A stretch of 64,000 bases of DNA. It comes from Sparassis latifolia (lineage: Eukaryota > Basidiomycota > Agaricomycetes > Polyporales > Sparassidaceae). Positions 35,727 to 46,284 of this stretch are shown here, piece after piece. The stretch spans positions 1,364,001-1,428,000 of the forward strand of contig CM031562.1 in the NCBI GenBank assembly GCA_018466975.1, read 5' to 3'. The first letter of the stretch is position 1. The number at the start of each line of letters is the position of its first letter. The notes beneath the pieces were generated by a model, which searched no databases, was not told the origin of the DNA, and saw only the letters and a program-made list of their open reading frames with translations. The translations under genes and the position numbers were made by a program.

Positions 35727-37258
35727 TGGATGGGTCCTGGTAAACAACGGAAGGTGCCTGGAATCGCAGGCTATCCTCACGAGATCAGTTCAGCATTCAG
35801 CTTTGGCAAACGAACGACACGTTGCCCACTCACAATGGGGCGTTCAGCTTTTAACCTAGCTTTGTCGGAGATTGGACACCTAGAGATGGGGCATTCAACA
35901 GTGTGGTCCACTGGCACTTTTATCTGCTGGCAGAGTCGGGTTTCCAGGGCTGTTCGTACACGTTCATCGAGTAGTGCGAGATAGGACGCCCGTCAAGCAT
36001 GGACGCTGCACACGTCCAGCCACCCGCAACAAAATTGTCAAGCTACCCGCAGCTCGTGATCGCTACCTGTTAGCGCTGATCAGCGGAAGACCAAACTGAA
36101 CGGGTTAGTTGCGGACAATCAAACACGGATTTCGGTGACTTTTTCTGAGACAAATGGACTTCGATCAGACGGGTCTAAAACCCCAAAAATGCACTCAGAT
36201 TTTTTCCCACGATTGGCGCCCAAAATTTTAGTCATTTTTCGTCACGGCCACTTTGCGGTCCTAGGGCACTATTGGCTCCCGCAAGTCACCTGCAACATCT
36301 GAGCAAGATAGTGGGAATGACCCAAAATTCCGTAACGCAGTTCCGTAGATCCTACGCTACTTACACATTTGTTCTACGCCACATTTTGCGTTCCAGATGT
36401 TCTATTTCAGCTAAACTGCCCTGTAGGCGCCCGAACCACCTCATAGCCATAGGCAATAGTCAGAATGCTATCTAACCGTGACTGAGAGTAACTTTAAATG
36501 ATAAGTTCCATATTCTAGGTGCAAATGTCCCGGATAGCCGAATCTATGTTTGTCCGCCCATCTTGAAAGTCGATTGCATATTTTTCGTATTTTTATCAAT
36601 TATTATGCTCCAAAATTTTGGGTCCAGACAGGCCAATCTGGAGAGGAAATCGGCTCGACAAATCGAGTCTCCAGACGTACATCAGATTTGGCGTTGAAAG
36701 TTTCGCCCGTCCCGGACTCTACTAATGGGCCGGTCTAACGCGTTGATTGTCACAACTGTGGTGCACGGATTTCAGGTCACGCTGGTACGCTCCGGTTGGA
36801 TTCGACTGGCGCAAAATCTAGAAAAGTTGGTTCTAAACGTTACGGAAAGTCATCCAGTTAGAATCGTTAGTACAGGTTATTACCAGCCTTAGTATTTGCA
36901 ATTAAAAGGCACGTTAGAGAGTTAGTAGGCCCCCGGGAGCACGTGTCCACAGGCGCCGCTGGGCGCGGACAGCACACCGTCGGCGACAGCGACGCACAGT
37001 CTAACAATGACTGCCAGAACACTCAAGTGTGGCGCCGCCGCTTTCGACTGTCCGTGCTTGTTCAGAGGGGAGAGAACGACCGACGGCGGATCCCGTAGGC
37101 TGCCGTTAGCGCCGAAGTCCACATTGCATTCCGCATTAGAGTGGTTTCTTACAGCGTAACAAAAAATTATAAGCAGTGCATCGTGCTCCATGGTTCTCGC
37201 AAGTCGCTCACAGTTCTGGCCGTCCCACTCAGGCAGGACATATTGACAGACACTATCC
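35727..37258. other. Gene-free region, AT-rich middle
   Basis: 36110-36900 is AT-rich compared with flanking DNA, with poly-T/poly-A runs and repeated CCAAAATTTT-like strings (36230 and 36609 areas) and GGCGCCC strings (36218, 36427). No protein frame is convincing. This is compatible with a non-autonomous element or old LTR, but I could not find terminal repeats or target duplications. 36900-37258 is GC-rich and adjoins the 3' end of the next gene. Confidence 0.4.
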
Positions 37259-38401
37259 CTAGCGAACGAACCGCCTGAACCACCGGCGCACCGACGCACC
37301 AGCCTTCCGGCGCGCCCTCAGACCCTCACCGCTAGCATACACCGCAGCGGCTTCTGGATCCCCAACAACAGGCTGTATCGGCGACCACGACACCGCGTGC
37401 CGCAGCCCCGTGCGCCGCTCCGCGCCAACTCTCTTCCCCGCCTCGCTCGCCCGGGCGGGAAACGCCAGCTGGTCGAGGCTAGGAAATCGAGCTTTGAAAG
37501 CGCCGCTGCGAGATTCTGTGGACTCGGAAGTGCACAGGTGCGAGAGCGCATGGAGGGAGCGCGCGCTCTTCGGCTCCGACCCCGCAGTGGAATTGGACAG
37601 CGACGCGTGCATAAGCCAGAGGTCGTGTGCCGACCCGGGGGGAATGAGGACCGCTGCGGGGCGCTTCGGACTTGCGCTTGCGTCTGTGATGTTTCTTGGC
37701 CTGGGAGCCGGGCGAGGCAGAGGGGGCGGGGCGCTGTGCGCGCCGTGGGCTAAGCGCGCGATGAGGGAGGTGGAGGTGCCTGCAAGGAACTCGGGGGCAG
37801 TCTGCGTGAGGAACGGAATGAGCGACAGGGCGTGGGATGGCAGAGGAGGTGGGACATACTAGGGGATCGTAGATGTAGTAACGCTCCGCCGGATCTGGCG
37901 CAGGAGGGGTGGTTGTTAGCGGCTATAAAGCGGTCAGGATGGAATGGAGAAAGGAGCGCGAGGAAATCGACGCACGGGGTCGTCTGAAGCCTGTCCGCCG
38001 CCGTCGATTAGTGTCGCGCGCCACTTCCCCTTGTCAGACGCGCCCCAGGCGCCGTACTCCTCCACCCAGCGCATGTCATCTGCGTCCTCGTCCGAAGGTG
38101 TGCTCGCGGGCGCGTCATCATCCGGGCCGTGTGCAGGAAGCGAGGTCGAGGAGGTGGTAGTCACCACGATCCGCGGGAGCGCGCCCGGGAGGGACGGGGC
38201 GGGGAGGGAGGAGGCGAGGAGCTCTAGTTCGCGGAGGGTGTCGTGGACGTCGAACGGAGCAGGGCATTTAGCGAGCTGCTGTGCGAAGGGTGGGTCCCAT
38301 TGGTAAGGAGAGACGGGCGGGGAGCGGGAACACGAGGGTGGCAGGCAAGGATGAGCACGGACGTTCACGAGCGTGTTCTGCGTGAATGTGATGAGCGACA
38401 T
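37259..38401 (-). CDS. Conserved-looking hypothetical protein
   Basis: Starts at ATG 38401 (MSLITFTQNTLVNVRAHPCL) and reads QWDPPFAQQLAKCPAPFDVH, DTLRELELLASSLPAP, then an acidic stretch (SDEDADDMRWVEEYGAWG). An intron with a GTGCGT donor near 37971 is likely. The next exon contains ERYYIYDPL, and a second frame gives HALSLIPFLTQTAPEF and IPPGSAHDLWLMHASLSN, continuing to FRRFVR with stop at 37259. The join near 37850 changes frame and I could not resolve it as a splice; a small indel is possible. The text is protein-like throughout, with ordered helices in the second half. No known domain. Confidence 0.5.
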
Positions 38402-38478
38402 GGCGGAACCGCTCCCAGATCGATGGTGCTGAGAGGTTTTACTTATAGCGGGACATTGAAGGGCGCCGCTGGGTCAGC

Positions 38479-38502
38479 CAAAGGACGGGTCAAAGGACGG
38501 GT
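38479..38502. repeat. Perfect 12-bp tandem duplication
   Basis: CAAAGGACGGGT occurs twice in a row, and GGGTCAGCC flanks the pair on both sides. It lies in the short gap between the DUF202 stop (38524) and the start of the hypothetical gene (38401), probably in its promoter or 5' UTR. Confidence 0.7.
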
Positions 38503-38523
38503 CAGCCAACTCGGGAGCGGGGG

Positions 38524-38971
38524 TCATATGGAACTGTCGACGAGGTAGACGATGCAGGTGACGAAGACGATGAGGGCGATGATGACCATGGCGAAGAAAT
38601 GGATGCTACGCACAACGGGACACAATCAGCGCACAAGCATTAATTCAGCCTAGGAGAACGGCAGACGTGGTGGAGAGGAGGAAGCCGCGCATCTGGCGGA
38701 GGTCGTCGTACGAGCGCTGGTACTCCCAGATGCCGGCGGCGATGATGGTGAGGGCGGCGACGACCTGGATGACGGCGACGGCGACGGCGACGTTGGAAGG
38801 GGGAGCAGAGACGGGGGGCGGCCTGTTGGGATTGGGAAGGCGGGCGTTGAGGAGGAGGGAGGAGGAGAGCAGCGAGATGAGGATGGCGAGGCGCACGTGG
38901 GAGAGCAGGTTGCGCTCCAGCATCTGGAAGTCGCGCACGGTGCTCCCGCGGATCGCCACTTCGGTCGGCAT
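38524..38971 (-). CDS. DUF202 family membrane protein
   Basis: Small integral membrane protein of 128 residues. Exon 1 38971-38667, intron 61 nt (38666-38606, with an unusual GTCTGC donor), exon 2 38605-38524. The DUF202 signature near the start reads RDFQMLERNLLSHVRLAILI, the usual RD..A.ERT.L...R pattern before the first helix. Three helices: LAILISLLSSSLLL, VAVAVAVIQVVAALTIIAAG and IHFFAMVIIALIVFVTCIVY. The family includes bacterial YidH and the membrane part of fungal VTC proteins; the function of stand-alone members is unknown. Divergent from the gene at 39296 across a 324-bp shared promoter. Confidence 0.8.
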
Positions 38972-39012
38972 CGCGGGCGGGCGTCGGTGCGGTGGGCGGG
39001 GGCCCGCCCGTA

Positions 39013-39040
39013 TCCTTAATATTTAATCCTTAATATTTAA
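39013..39040. repeat. 14-bp AT-rich tandem repeat in a divergent promoter
   Basis: TCCTTAATATTTAA occurs twice head to tail, in the 324-bp region between the divergent DUF202 gene (start 38971) and the gene starting at 39296. It stands out in GC-rich DNA and may be a TATA-like or factor-binding element. Confidence 0.6.
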
Positions 39041-39295
39041 TACGTTATTATGTCATGGCCCAGCCATGGTTCCCGAAAAGGAAGGCTCAAAGAGTGACGC
39101 GGCCACGTGATCACGGAATGGTGAGATGGGCGTGTTGTTGTTCTGTATTTGGCATATGTTCATTCCTTTCACTAGCTTGGGCGCGCGCACAGCCTCTGAC
39201 GAGTTTACGAAACTGCGACGACCCCTTCCGACGTTCGCTCTCTCTCCCTTCAGCCTTTCCCTCTCTCTCACGCCCCTCACGTCCGCTACGATCTC

Positions 39296-42156
39296 ATGGG
39301 CTTTTTTAAACGTTTTCTATCCCTCGGCAGCCTCAAGTCCAAGAAGAAGCAGAAGCGCGCCTCGACAAAGCCTCCTCCCGCGGTAAAGGCTGACGCACAA
39401 GGGCGTATCGTCCAGGACAAGCCCCGCAGGCAAGACCCAGACGCCAACCGCCTCCTCCGCACCACTTCAGCCCGCTTTGCTGACACCCAAGACGTCGACG
39501 TTCCCCCTCTGCGTAAGTCTCTTATCTTCATCCATAGAGCGCGTTTGCAGCAGCCCTACACCTTGCACTGTGATTTTGTACGCTTCCCATTTTGAGGTGC
39601 TACTTTAGTTCGGAGGAACTTGAGCGTACGAAGTCCTTCTACGCATGCCCTATGTCGCTGTATCCTGGCGGGGTACAGTCGTAGGTACGAGTCGTAATGC
39701 TAGCAAGCTGTTTTCAGAGGTCGCGGTGGCGAGGTTCAGAAAATGACGGAACGACTCGCGTACTCCTAGCCGAGGTAGAGCGCGCCGAGATCTGAGTACC
39801 AGCAAAGCTGAGAGCGTTGGAACTTGAGTATCTCAAACTTCTTAGATACTCTGCATCTCGCTCTGGAATTCGGGTTGGCATGCATAGATGGCGTATGTCG
39901 TTCATCTTCATATTCTATGAATGAGTTTAGCCTTCACTGAGTCACATTATCGCTTTGTGACTATTGAATCCGCCCTTCGTCGTCCTTGAGGGCGAATGGA
40001 AATGCACGTCGGCTTGCGCGTCATTGCGACCGCCGCAGGTGAAAATACGTGATATAGGCTCCATAGCCTTCGCAAATCGCTGTCCACTGCTGCTACGGCA
40101 GAGGACAGGTATCGTGCCCCTCCCTGCGGGTGACTGTCGCTAGGGGTAGATCCCACTTGTTCCATCTCTACTTGACTATCCACGGAAATTTTGTGCAAAC
40201 GGCTGCTGTAGATGCACTCTCACCACATTATTCATCAGTCACTAATGCCTCCCCAACAGCTGAGCCCACTAACACTTTGACTCCTGCACGTTCACTATCT
40301 CCCGCACCTTCCGCCGCGACGTCTACCACCGTCCATCGCCGCGGCACCTTCGTTGTCAAGGTGCACGAACGCCAGCTGCATTCTCGCACAGAATTCCCCC
40401 ACGCCAACCCGCCCCTCCCGACCCGTAATGACCCAACGACCCCCGACGACGATACGTCTGCACGACGACACAGACTAAGAGATTCGCTCTTCACGCCGAA
40501 GGACCAGAGCCGCCTTCTCGCTCTGCGCCACGATCCCTCCGTAGCCAGCCTGCTCAACATGTACGACGACAACGGCTGCCTCGGCTCCTACGTCTTCTCC
40601 AACACCCCCGACACACCCGCGCCCATTCACCATATTCACCTCGGCCACGAGCCACGCCGGCGCACGGGCTCCACCCTTCATGAGCTGCTTGGCGAGCCCC
40701 TGCCTCAACCTGCCTACCGTGCCAACGCGAATGCCAACGCCGCAGACGCCATAGAAGGAGACATCTCCTGGGCGGAACGCTTCCTCAGGTACTTGGGCCC
40801 CGCGCCGTAGCATATTACTGCAGACGCATTAAAAGAAACTCACCCCACATATCTCGCAGGGAACGCCTCGACGGCGGCTCTGAGACGTCCTCGCTCGCGC
40901 TGCAGCCCCCACACACTCGTTTCTCCGATCATGACCGTCATTCTGAACACGCCCTCGCGGACCTATCCGCAGACCTCTCCCTTGACTTCCCCGCTATCTC
41001 TTCTATGGAGGTTGAGCTCAGCGCTGGCAGTCCCGCGCCCTCGCCCACGCCAGCGCCCGACACAGCTGGACCCACGCCCGGAGGAGGAAGGGCGGTGGAC
41101 CCCAAGACGCCTCAAAGCGCGTCCACCGTCTTCGGCTTCCTCACCGAGCGCTGCAAGTTCGTCCGCGATCGCACGGTCTCCGCTCTCCCGAGCCTCGACT
41201 CGGACACCGCGTCCTCGACGACGAGCAAGATCCTGCCGCCCACGCCGGGTACCGCCAGCCCCGTCTCCCCGAGCTCCCCCGTTTCATCTCTGGGCTCCCG
41301 CACGCGCTCTCGGCGCTCCACCGCACAGATACAGAGCGTCACGGTGATGACGCCCGCCATCGCATTCGCGCGTTCGGCGTCGTCCGTCCGAATTGCGGCG
41401 GTGCAGGATGACCCCGAAAATCCGTTCCTGGACCACGCGCCGAAGCATTGTCCATTGGTTGACAAGATACCCCCTTCCCGGATACCCCGCGGTCCTCGTC
41501 TACGCGGAGCCGCGCAGGACGTGCCGGCGGACCAAGCAGACGCCGCTGTCACCCACATGTACGCACAACCTTCTGCAACCCTCGCACTCCCCCGCGCGTC
41601 TCGCTCCAGCTCGAGGGAACGCGGCGGCGGGCTGTCCGCATCCCGCACTCCCTCCCGCCCATCTACGGCAGGCAGCTCCGTGTCTGCAGTGAACGATGCT
41701 GCGGACGCCGTTGCGCACCGTGTGAGGCCCGGCCGTCCGAGCCATGTCCGCAAGCTGGACTGGTTCGACGGTGCTGCCGCCTACGACGATGACGAGGAGG
41801 ATAAGGAGAACAGCGCGGATGCGTCGCGTCCGAAACATCACCGTACACTTCCACTACGGCACTTTGATCCTCCCTCCAATCAATCGCACCCACACCCGTA
41901 CATGCACCCGCTCCAGCAACCCCTCAATCGAAACAAGTCCACTGAGGGCGAGCCCGTGACGCCCGCGCGCGCACGCACGGTGTTTGAGGCGCGGTACCCG
42001 AACTATGCGGGAGGCGAGCCGCCTTCGCCCGCGTCATCGTCGGAGCTGTCGCCGCTCGGGCAGGACATGATGCACAACGTGCGGAAAGAGCGCATGCGCG
42101 CGCGGGATGCGCAACGCTGGACGGGACGCGTGCGTGGCAGCGGTGCAAAGGAGTAG
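39296..42156 (+). CDS. Large disordered fungal protein of unknown function
   Basis: Exon 1 (39296-39512) starts MGFFKRFLSLGSLKSKKKQK, a Gly2 plus polybasic N-terminus that could bind membrane; myristoylation is not certain because position 6 is Arg. Small exons between 39513 and 40200 are unresolved. The exon to 40788 reads HRRGTFVVKVHERQLHSRTE and RLLALRHDPSVASLLNMYDD. A clean intron 40789-40859 joins RERLDGGSETSSLALQPP. The last exon (40860-42156) is Ser/Pro-rich with a more ordered FGFLTERCKFVRDRTVSALP and a C-terminal ARTVFEARYPNYAGGEPPSP, then MMHNVRKERMRARDAQRW. The ordered islands look conserved and domain-like, but I do not recognise a family. A role in cell polarity or signalling would be a guess. 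Confidence 0.65.
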
Positions 42157-42944
42157 CCGCCGCCCTCCAACCGCGTGTTCCGAGTCAGTCCTCACCGACG
42201 CTCGACACTCACTTCTGTGCGTGTCTTGCCCGCCGCTCGATGTCGCATGTACGCATGTTGCCCGATCCCGATTCCCGATCTCGATCTCGATCCGTATGTG
42301 TGTCACGTACACTTGGGCAATGTCTCGCACTATGTTTTTTCTCGCTCTGATTTGTCTCCGTCTTGTTCTGTCTTTCTCTCTCACTTACCATCTCTGTCTG
42401 TGTTGTGGTTCCTTTTTCCTAGCGGCTCTCTTCCCGCGCTATGATGATTCCCTTGTGACGAGCACGAGTGCGACGGGATGAGCATGTACGCCCTAGAGCC
42501 ACCGGGCACTTCGCTCAAACCGGCCGGCCGCGTCAAGCCCGATACGATGTACAGTATGTGTGTATGCGTCGTGCCACACCGACTAACTGTATCTGGCGTT
42601 CCGGCCCACCCGCTGTATCACTGTATTTATATTGAGACATCTCAACGTAAAATGTTCTCTTGTCTACCCTTCCCCTGCCTCCTACCTGTTTTCTGTCTCA
42701 TCCTCTGTTTTTTATCTATTGTGTCCCTACAGTACGCTTCTCCTTTCCTCACCGTGTTGTTTGTACTGTGTTTGTAGTTGTTGTAACACCGCATGCGTGT
42801 ACATGGCTACGGACGCCGAGCGTTCGGTTATAGATGGACGATCTGTGTTTTGTAACGAACCTTCTTCCTGAGAACTTCCGCAGTCTTGGCGCCCCTCCAC
42901 GCGCACAATGCGAGATGTACGAAAAGTGGGATCTTCATTCAGGT
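42157..42944. other. Intergenic region, convergent 3' ends
   Basis: It lies between the stop at 42156 (+) and the lipase stop at 42945 (-). Pyrimidine-rich with many T runs and no supportable frame. It holds two 3' UTRs. Confidence 0.5.
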
Positions 42945-44336
42945 TCAACAGCCCATGAGGATCCCGTTGTAGGGCCCGACATGGTCGGAAAAGTTACTCT
43001 GGAGGAGCGTCGGTACGTCGCCGTCGATGCACTGGGAGCTTGGGTTTTCGTCGCCTGCCCACAACACCGCAAACGTTGAGCATCTCGAACGACATCACAG
43101 GAGGAAGAAAATCGGAAGACGACGAACCGGAACACGCCACCCAGTCGCCCGAGTCTTCGATGTGGATCTCGCCGTGCGGCTGCATGTACCCGAGGGACGT
43201 GCTCGGGAGGATCGGGATTGGGTCTTCCTTGTTGTTGATGTGCGTCACTGAGCTGATCTGGTCGTCGACGTAGTCCGCGAAAGCTTGGTTGCCCACCTGT
43301 ATTGCGAGGTCGCAGCGGCGAGTTTGCGATCGGTCAACGGTTGAGTGATTGGGTGGAAGAGATGGGAACGAAAGCGGAGAAGGAGCTGACGTACCCGTGG
43401 TAGACCGTATCCGATGTAGGTGTACGTCGTGTCCGGAAGGTGCAGCGGCAGGTAGAGGAAATCGAGTAGTGACAACGCCGCCCCTGCACCTCATTCTCAG
43501 TAGCCGACAGAATGACTCAGAAAGCACAGCTACGTACCGAGCGAATGCCCGACGGTCGTGATGTGGTTCACGCCGTACTCGGACATGGTGCGCTGCACCG
43601 CAGACAAGATGGCAGATGCGGATCTACGACCATGTCAGGGGCTGTTCGGTGGAGCGATCATCGCCGTGCGCAACAAACAATACAGGATACACAGTGCATG
43701 ATCACAGTGCGCAACAGACAACGCAGGATACACAACGCACGATGCAGATTTATACAAGGTGCCACTCACTTCGCTTGCTGGTTGGCGAACCCGCTGTGCA
43801 CAAGTACATCGGAGCTCATTCCGGGAAAGAGCGACTGGTCGAGAGGCTCGAGGATGATATCTATGTCCGTGAGGATGGACAGACTTGCAGCACACTCCTC
43901 AGCAACACTTGACATAGACAGAAATGTGATATATACCCACATTGAAGATGCGTTCGTTCCTTGATGAGACACCACCACCGAGTTGAATGTCCGATCATAC
44001 CCCACATACCCTAACAAGTAATACTGCATGAGTTCGCGCTCACAACATCAATGACGGTCACCCACAGTACTGAACGTCGCTCCCATCGCCGCCCGACGCG
44101 ACAGGTTTGAAGTCGGGGTTTGCCTCGCAGTTCAACCCGCAGTCCCACACTAGTGTCTGTGACGGGTTACAGTATCCCGCGCTGGCGTACCAGGTATACG
44201 GCGTGAAGTAGTCTATCTGTACCGGAGAGAGCACGATAACGGATTGACGTGCTTCAATGCTAGGGTGAGCAGGCAGAGCCTGAACGAGGGACGTTGTCGT
44301 CAGGAAGACAGCACCAAGGAGAAAGAGAGGTATCAT
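42945..44336 (-). CDS. Secreted class 3 lipase
   Basis: Extracellular triacylglycerol or phenolic-ester hydrolase of the Lipase_3 family. A signal peptide opens the protein: MIPLFLLGAVFLTTTSLVQA, followed by LPAHPSIEARQS (a KEX2-like AR site). Then PYTWYASAGYCNPSQTLVWD, and after an intron GYVGYDRTFNSVVVSHQGTN, the family block before the nucleophile. The nucleophile elbow is TTVGHSLG (Ser of GHSLG) next to intron 3. After RVGNQAFADYVD come the acid (HINNKEDPIPILP) and the His (MQPHGEIHI). A last small exon, preceded by a GTTCGT donor, gives SQCIDGDVPTLL and HVGPYNGILMGC. All triad residues are present. A TATA box lies about 87 nt upstream. Full length for the family. Confidence 0.9.
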
Positions 44337-44422
44337 CGTGATCGAACGCGACTCCAGGACTTCTCTGTGAGAAGTTTCCGGCGTGTTTGCAAGCACAGTG
44401 CAGAGGAAGAATAACGCTAGTG

Positions 44423-44430
44423 TTTATATA
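44423..44430 (-). promoter_or_regulatory. TATA box of the lipase gene
   Basis: The minus strand reads CGCTATATAAAC, about 87 nt upstream of the lipase ATG at 44336. Confidence 0.55.
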
Positions 44431-44804
44431 GCGCATAAAAACTGCTATATCACGATTGTCACGGCAGGGGTTCGGCTCTCGGTCGTGTTCTATGCAAAGA
44501 TGCAAAGATGAGTCACATAGATTAACCTGGACAGGAGGAAGACAATGTCAGCGGGGCCCATCAAAGGGCAGGGCATGCCGCAGAGGGGAAAATGATGCAG
44601 CGAGTGACCTAGTGATCGCCTCATGGCTCGAGCCATCAATACGCAGCGTAACACAGACAGAATGAAGTGCACCGCTGTCAACATGTACGAAGAGCAAATA
44701 ACATGGTCAGTGTGTGGCAGCGTAGTGACAAGCGCGGGTCTACCCACATATATTCACTCGCCATCGTCTGAACCTGGTGGCGGGACTGCGTTTGTGAGTC
44801 ACCG

Positions 44805-44820
44805 GTTCTGCCGGCAGAAC
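44805..44820. repeat. Perfect 16-bp palindrome with a third half-site
   Basis: GTTCTGCCGGCAGAAC is its own reverse complement. The half-site GTTCTGCC recurs at 44832. It lies about 470 bp upstream of the lipase start. It could be a binding site for a dimeric zinc cluster factor (CCG-type half-sites), but this is inference. Confidence 0.45.
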
Positions 44821-44942
44821 TCACTAATTTAGTTCTGCCCCCGACACTATACGGTTCCAGCAAAGATCATATCGATAGGCCTTTCCAAAAAAATCCGTTC
44901 ACAGCGCGGACTGCGAAATCAAATGCTCAGGAAACCCAGGTG

Positions 44943-45575
44943 GGTGGTGGCGCCACCGTGCACCTATAGTAGTCTCGCAAGCCAGACGATCGTGCTAGGC
45001 CGTTCCTCGGCTCCGCCTCGGAGGCTGCCGAAAGCCAATATATCGGACATTGCAGCCTGCCCAGCAGAACGTCTAGTGAACTTCGGTACAGCAGGTGTAG
45101 ATGATAACCCTCAGCTGCAGACACCGGCACCTGCTAGCTGTGCCCCCCCCTCCGTTTCCCTCTTCTTGCTCCTCTATCCATACAATCCTTTATTTGTATC
45201 TTATGTAGTATGCTCGTGTACCACTGGGACCCAAAATCTCAAATTATATCACTCCTGCGCGAGAGTAGCAATGTGAAACTCGGCACACACAGCACGAAAT
45301 GATGGGCATAGAGAACCCTGTAAGCACACGGGAAAATTAATTTACATCAAATATAAGTAGCTATGTGTCTACTATAGACCTCCTGAGGCATTGAACGGGT
45401 GTTTCTGGGGGCGGCATGTGAGGATTGAAGTTATCTGCACCCGCTCTACCGAAGTTCACCAGACGTTCTACCACGGAAGTTGCAATGGTTTTTTCTATCT
45501 CCGACATATTGGTTCTCGGTTGCTTCCGTGGGTGAACGTCTGGAACCGAGACTACCGTGCACCGTGGTGCCACCA
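44943..45575. repeat. Decayed large inverted repeat
   Basis: Left arm 44943-45128 and right arm 45408-45575 match in reverse complement over about 170-185 nt. Examples: GGTGGCGCCACCGTGCAC against GGTGGCACCACGGTGCAC, AACGTCTAGTGAACTTCGGT against AACGTCTGGTGAACTTCGGT, and CCAATATATCGGA against CCAATATGTCGGA. The spacer is about 280 nt. Frames in both arms translate to a related peptide (ERLVNFG-AG). No transposase is present. Probably an old non-autonomous palindromic element; by-eye identity is clearly above half but not computed. Confidence 0.65.
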
Positions 45576-46284
45576 AGTCACGCCGCCTGGGCCGCTCGCG
45601 CCCAGGTGTAGGCGGTTAAGGTCCCACCTATCGGGAGCCTCTTTTTCGCAGACCGCCCAAAGGCCGCCTGCGCACGCTTTTTTGACCATGGGCCTAACGA
45701 TATGATCTTTGCTGTCACGCTAGGTCGCGCTAACTTGAACTAGCTCCGCGTGTATGCTCGAGTACCTTCATCGACAGGTGCAGTGCAGGCACAATGGATG
45801 TTCATAAACTCTTCTTCAAGGCAGCACAGGAGTGAATATTGAATGTCACTGAATCGGAGCTCTCGCCACGCGCTGGAAAGCTGACAACGTCATGATGACT
45901 CTGCCAGGGTAGCTTGTGTGTATGTTCGCAGGTGATTCATTGCCATTGTTTGAGTGGCTTAGTAATTATACAGCCCAGTACTTGGCCACCAGAGTATCCT
46001 GGTGACTTACCCGATCAAGCGCGAGCAAAAAGATACCCAAGTTGTGCAACGTGCCAACGGGGATTGCAGTACCAGGGAAACTCTTGCCGCCTTACTCGAC
46101 GTATCCACCCATTCCACACTGGGCGTCCCTCAAGCTCTTCGACCAAGCCAGTTTGTCACACATCGTGCGAATGTTTTTATGAGTGACGTTCATTAAATAG
46201 TCAAGTAAGTTGTAAAGAATGTCGTAAGTAAGGATAAATTATTACCAGAACACCCGTGTTGCGTGAAAGATATAAAACGGTCGT
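45576..46284. other. Intergenic region downstream of the aspartic protease
   Basis: It holds the protease 3' UTR and otherwise no supported gene. The + frame 46002-46196 and its neighbours are open and have some protein-like text (KLLPPYSTYPPIPHWASLKL in another frame near 46077), but no start, splice chain or motif. Confidence 0.35.

Noticed and set aside
36110..36900. Possible LTR or MITE in the AT-rich block
   Set aside because: Short repeated strings are present, but I could not find terminal inverted or direct repeats or a target duplication, so I describe it only as a gene-free AT-rich region.
41112..41753. 213-codon minus-strand frame
   Set aside because: Antisense to the last exon of the gene at 39296-42156. 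The + strand frame is longer, has a clean intron join and a consistent C-terminus.
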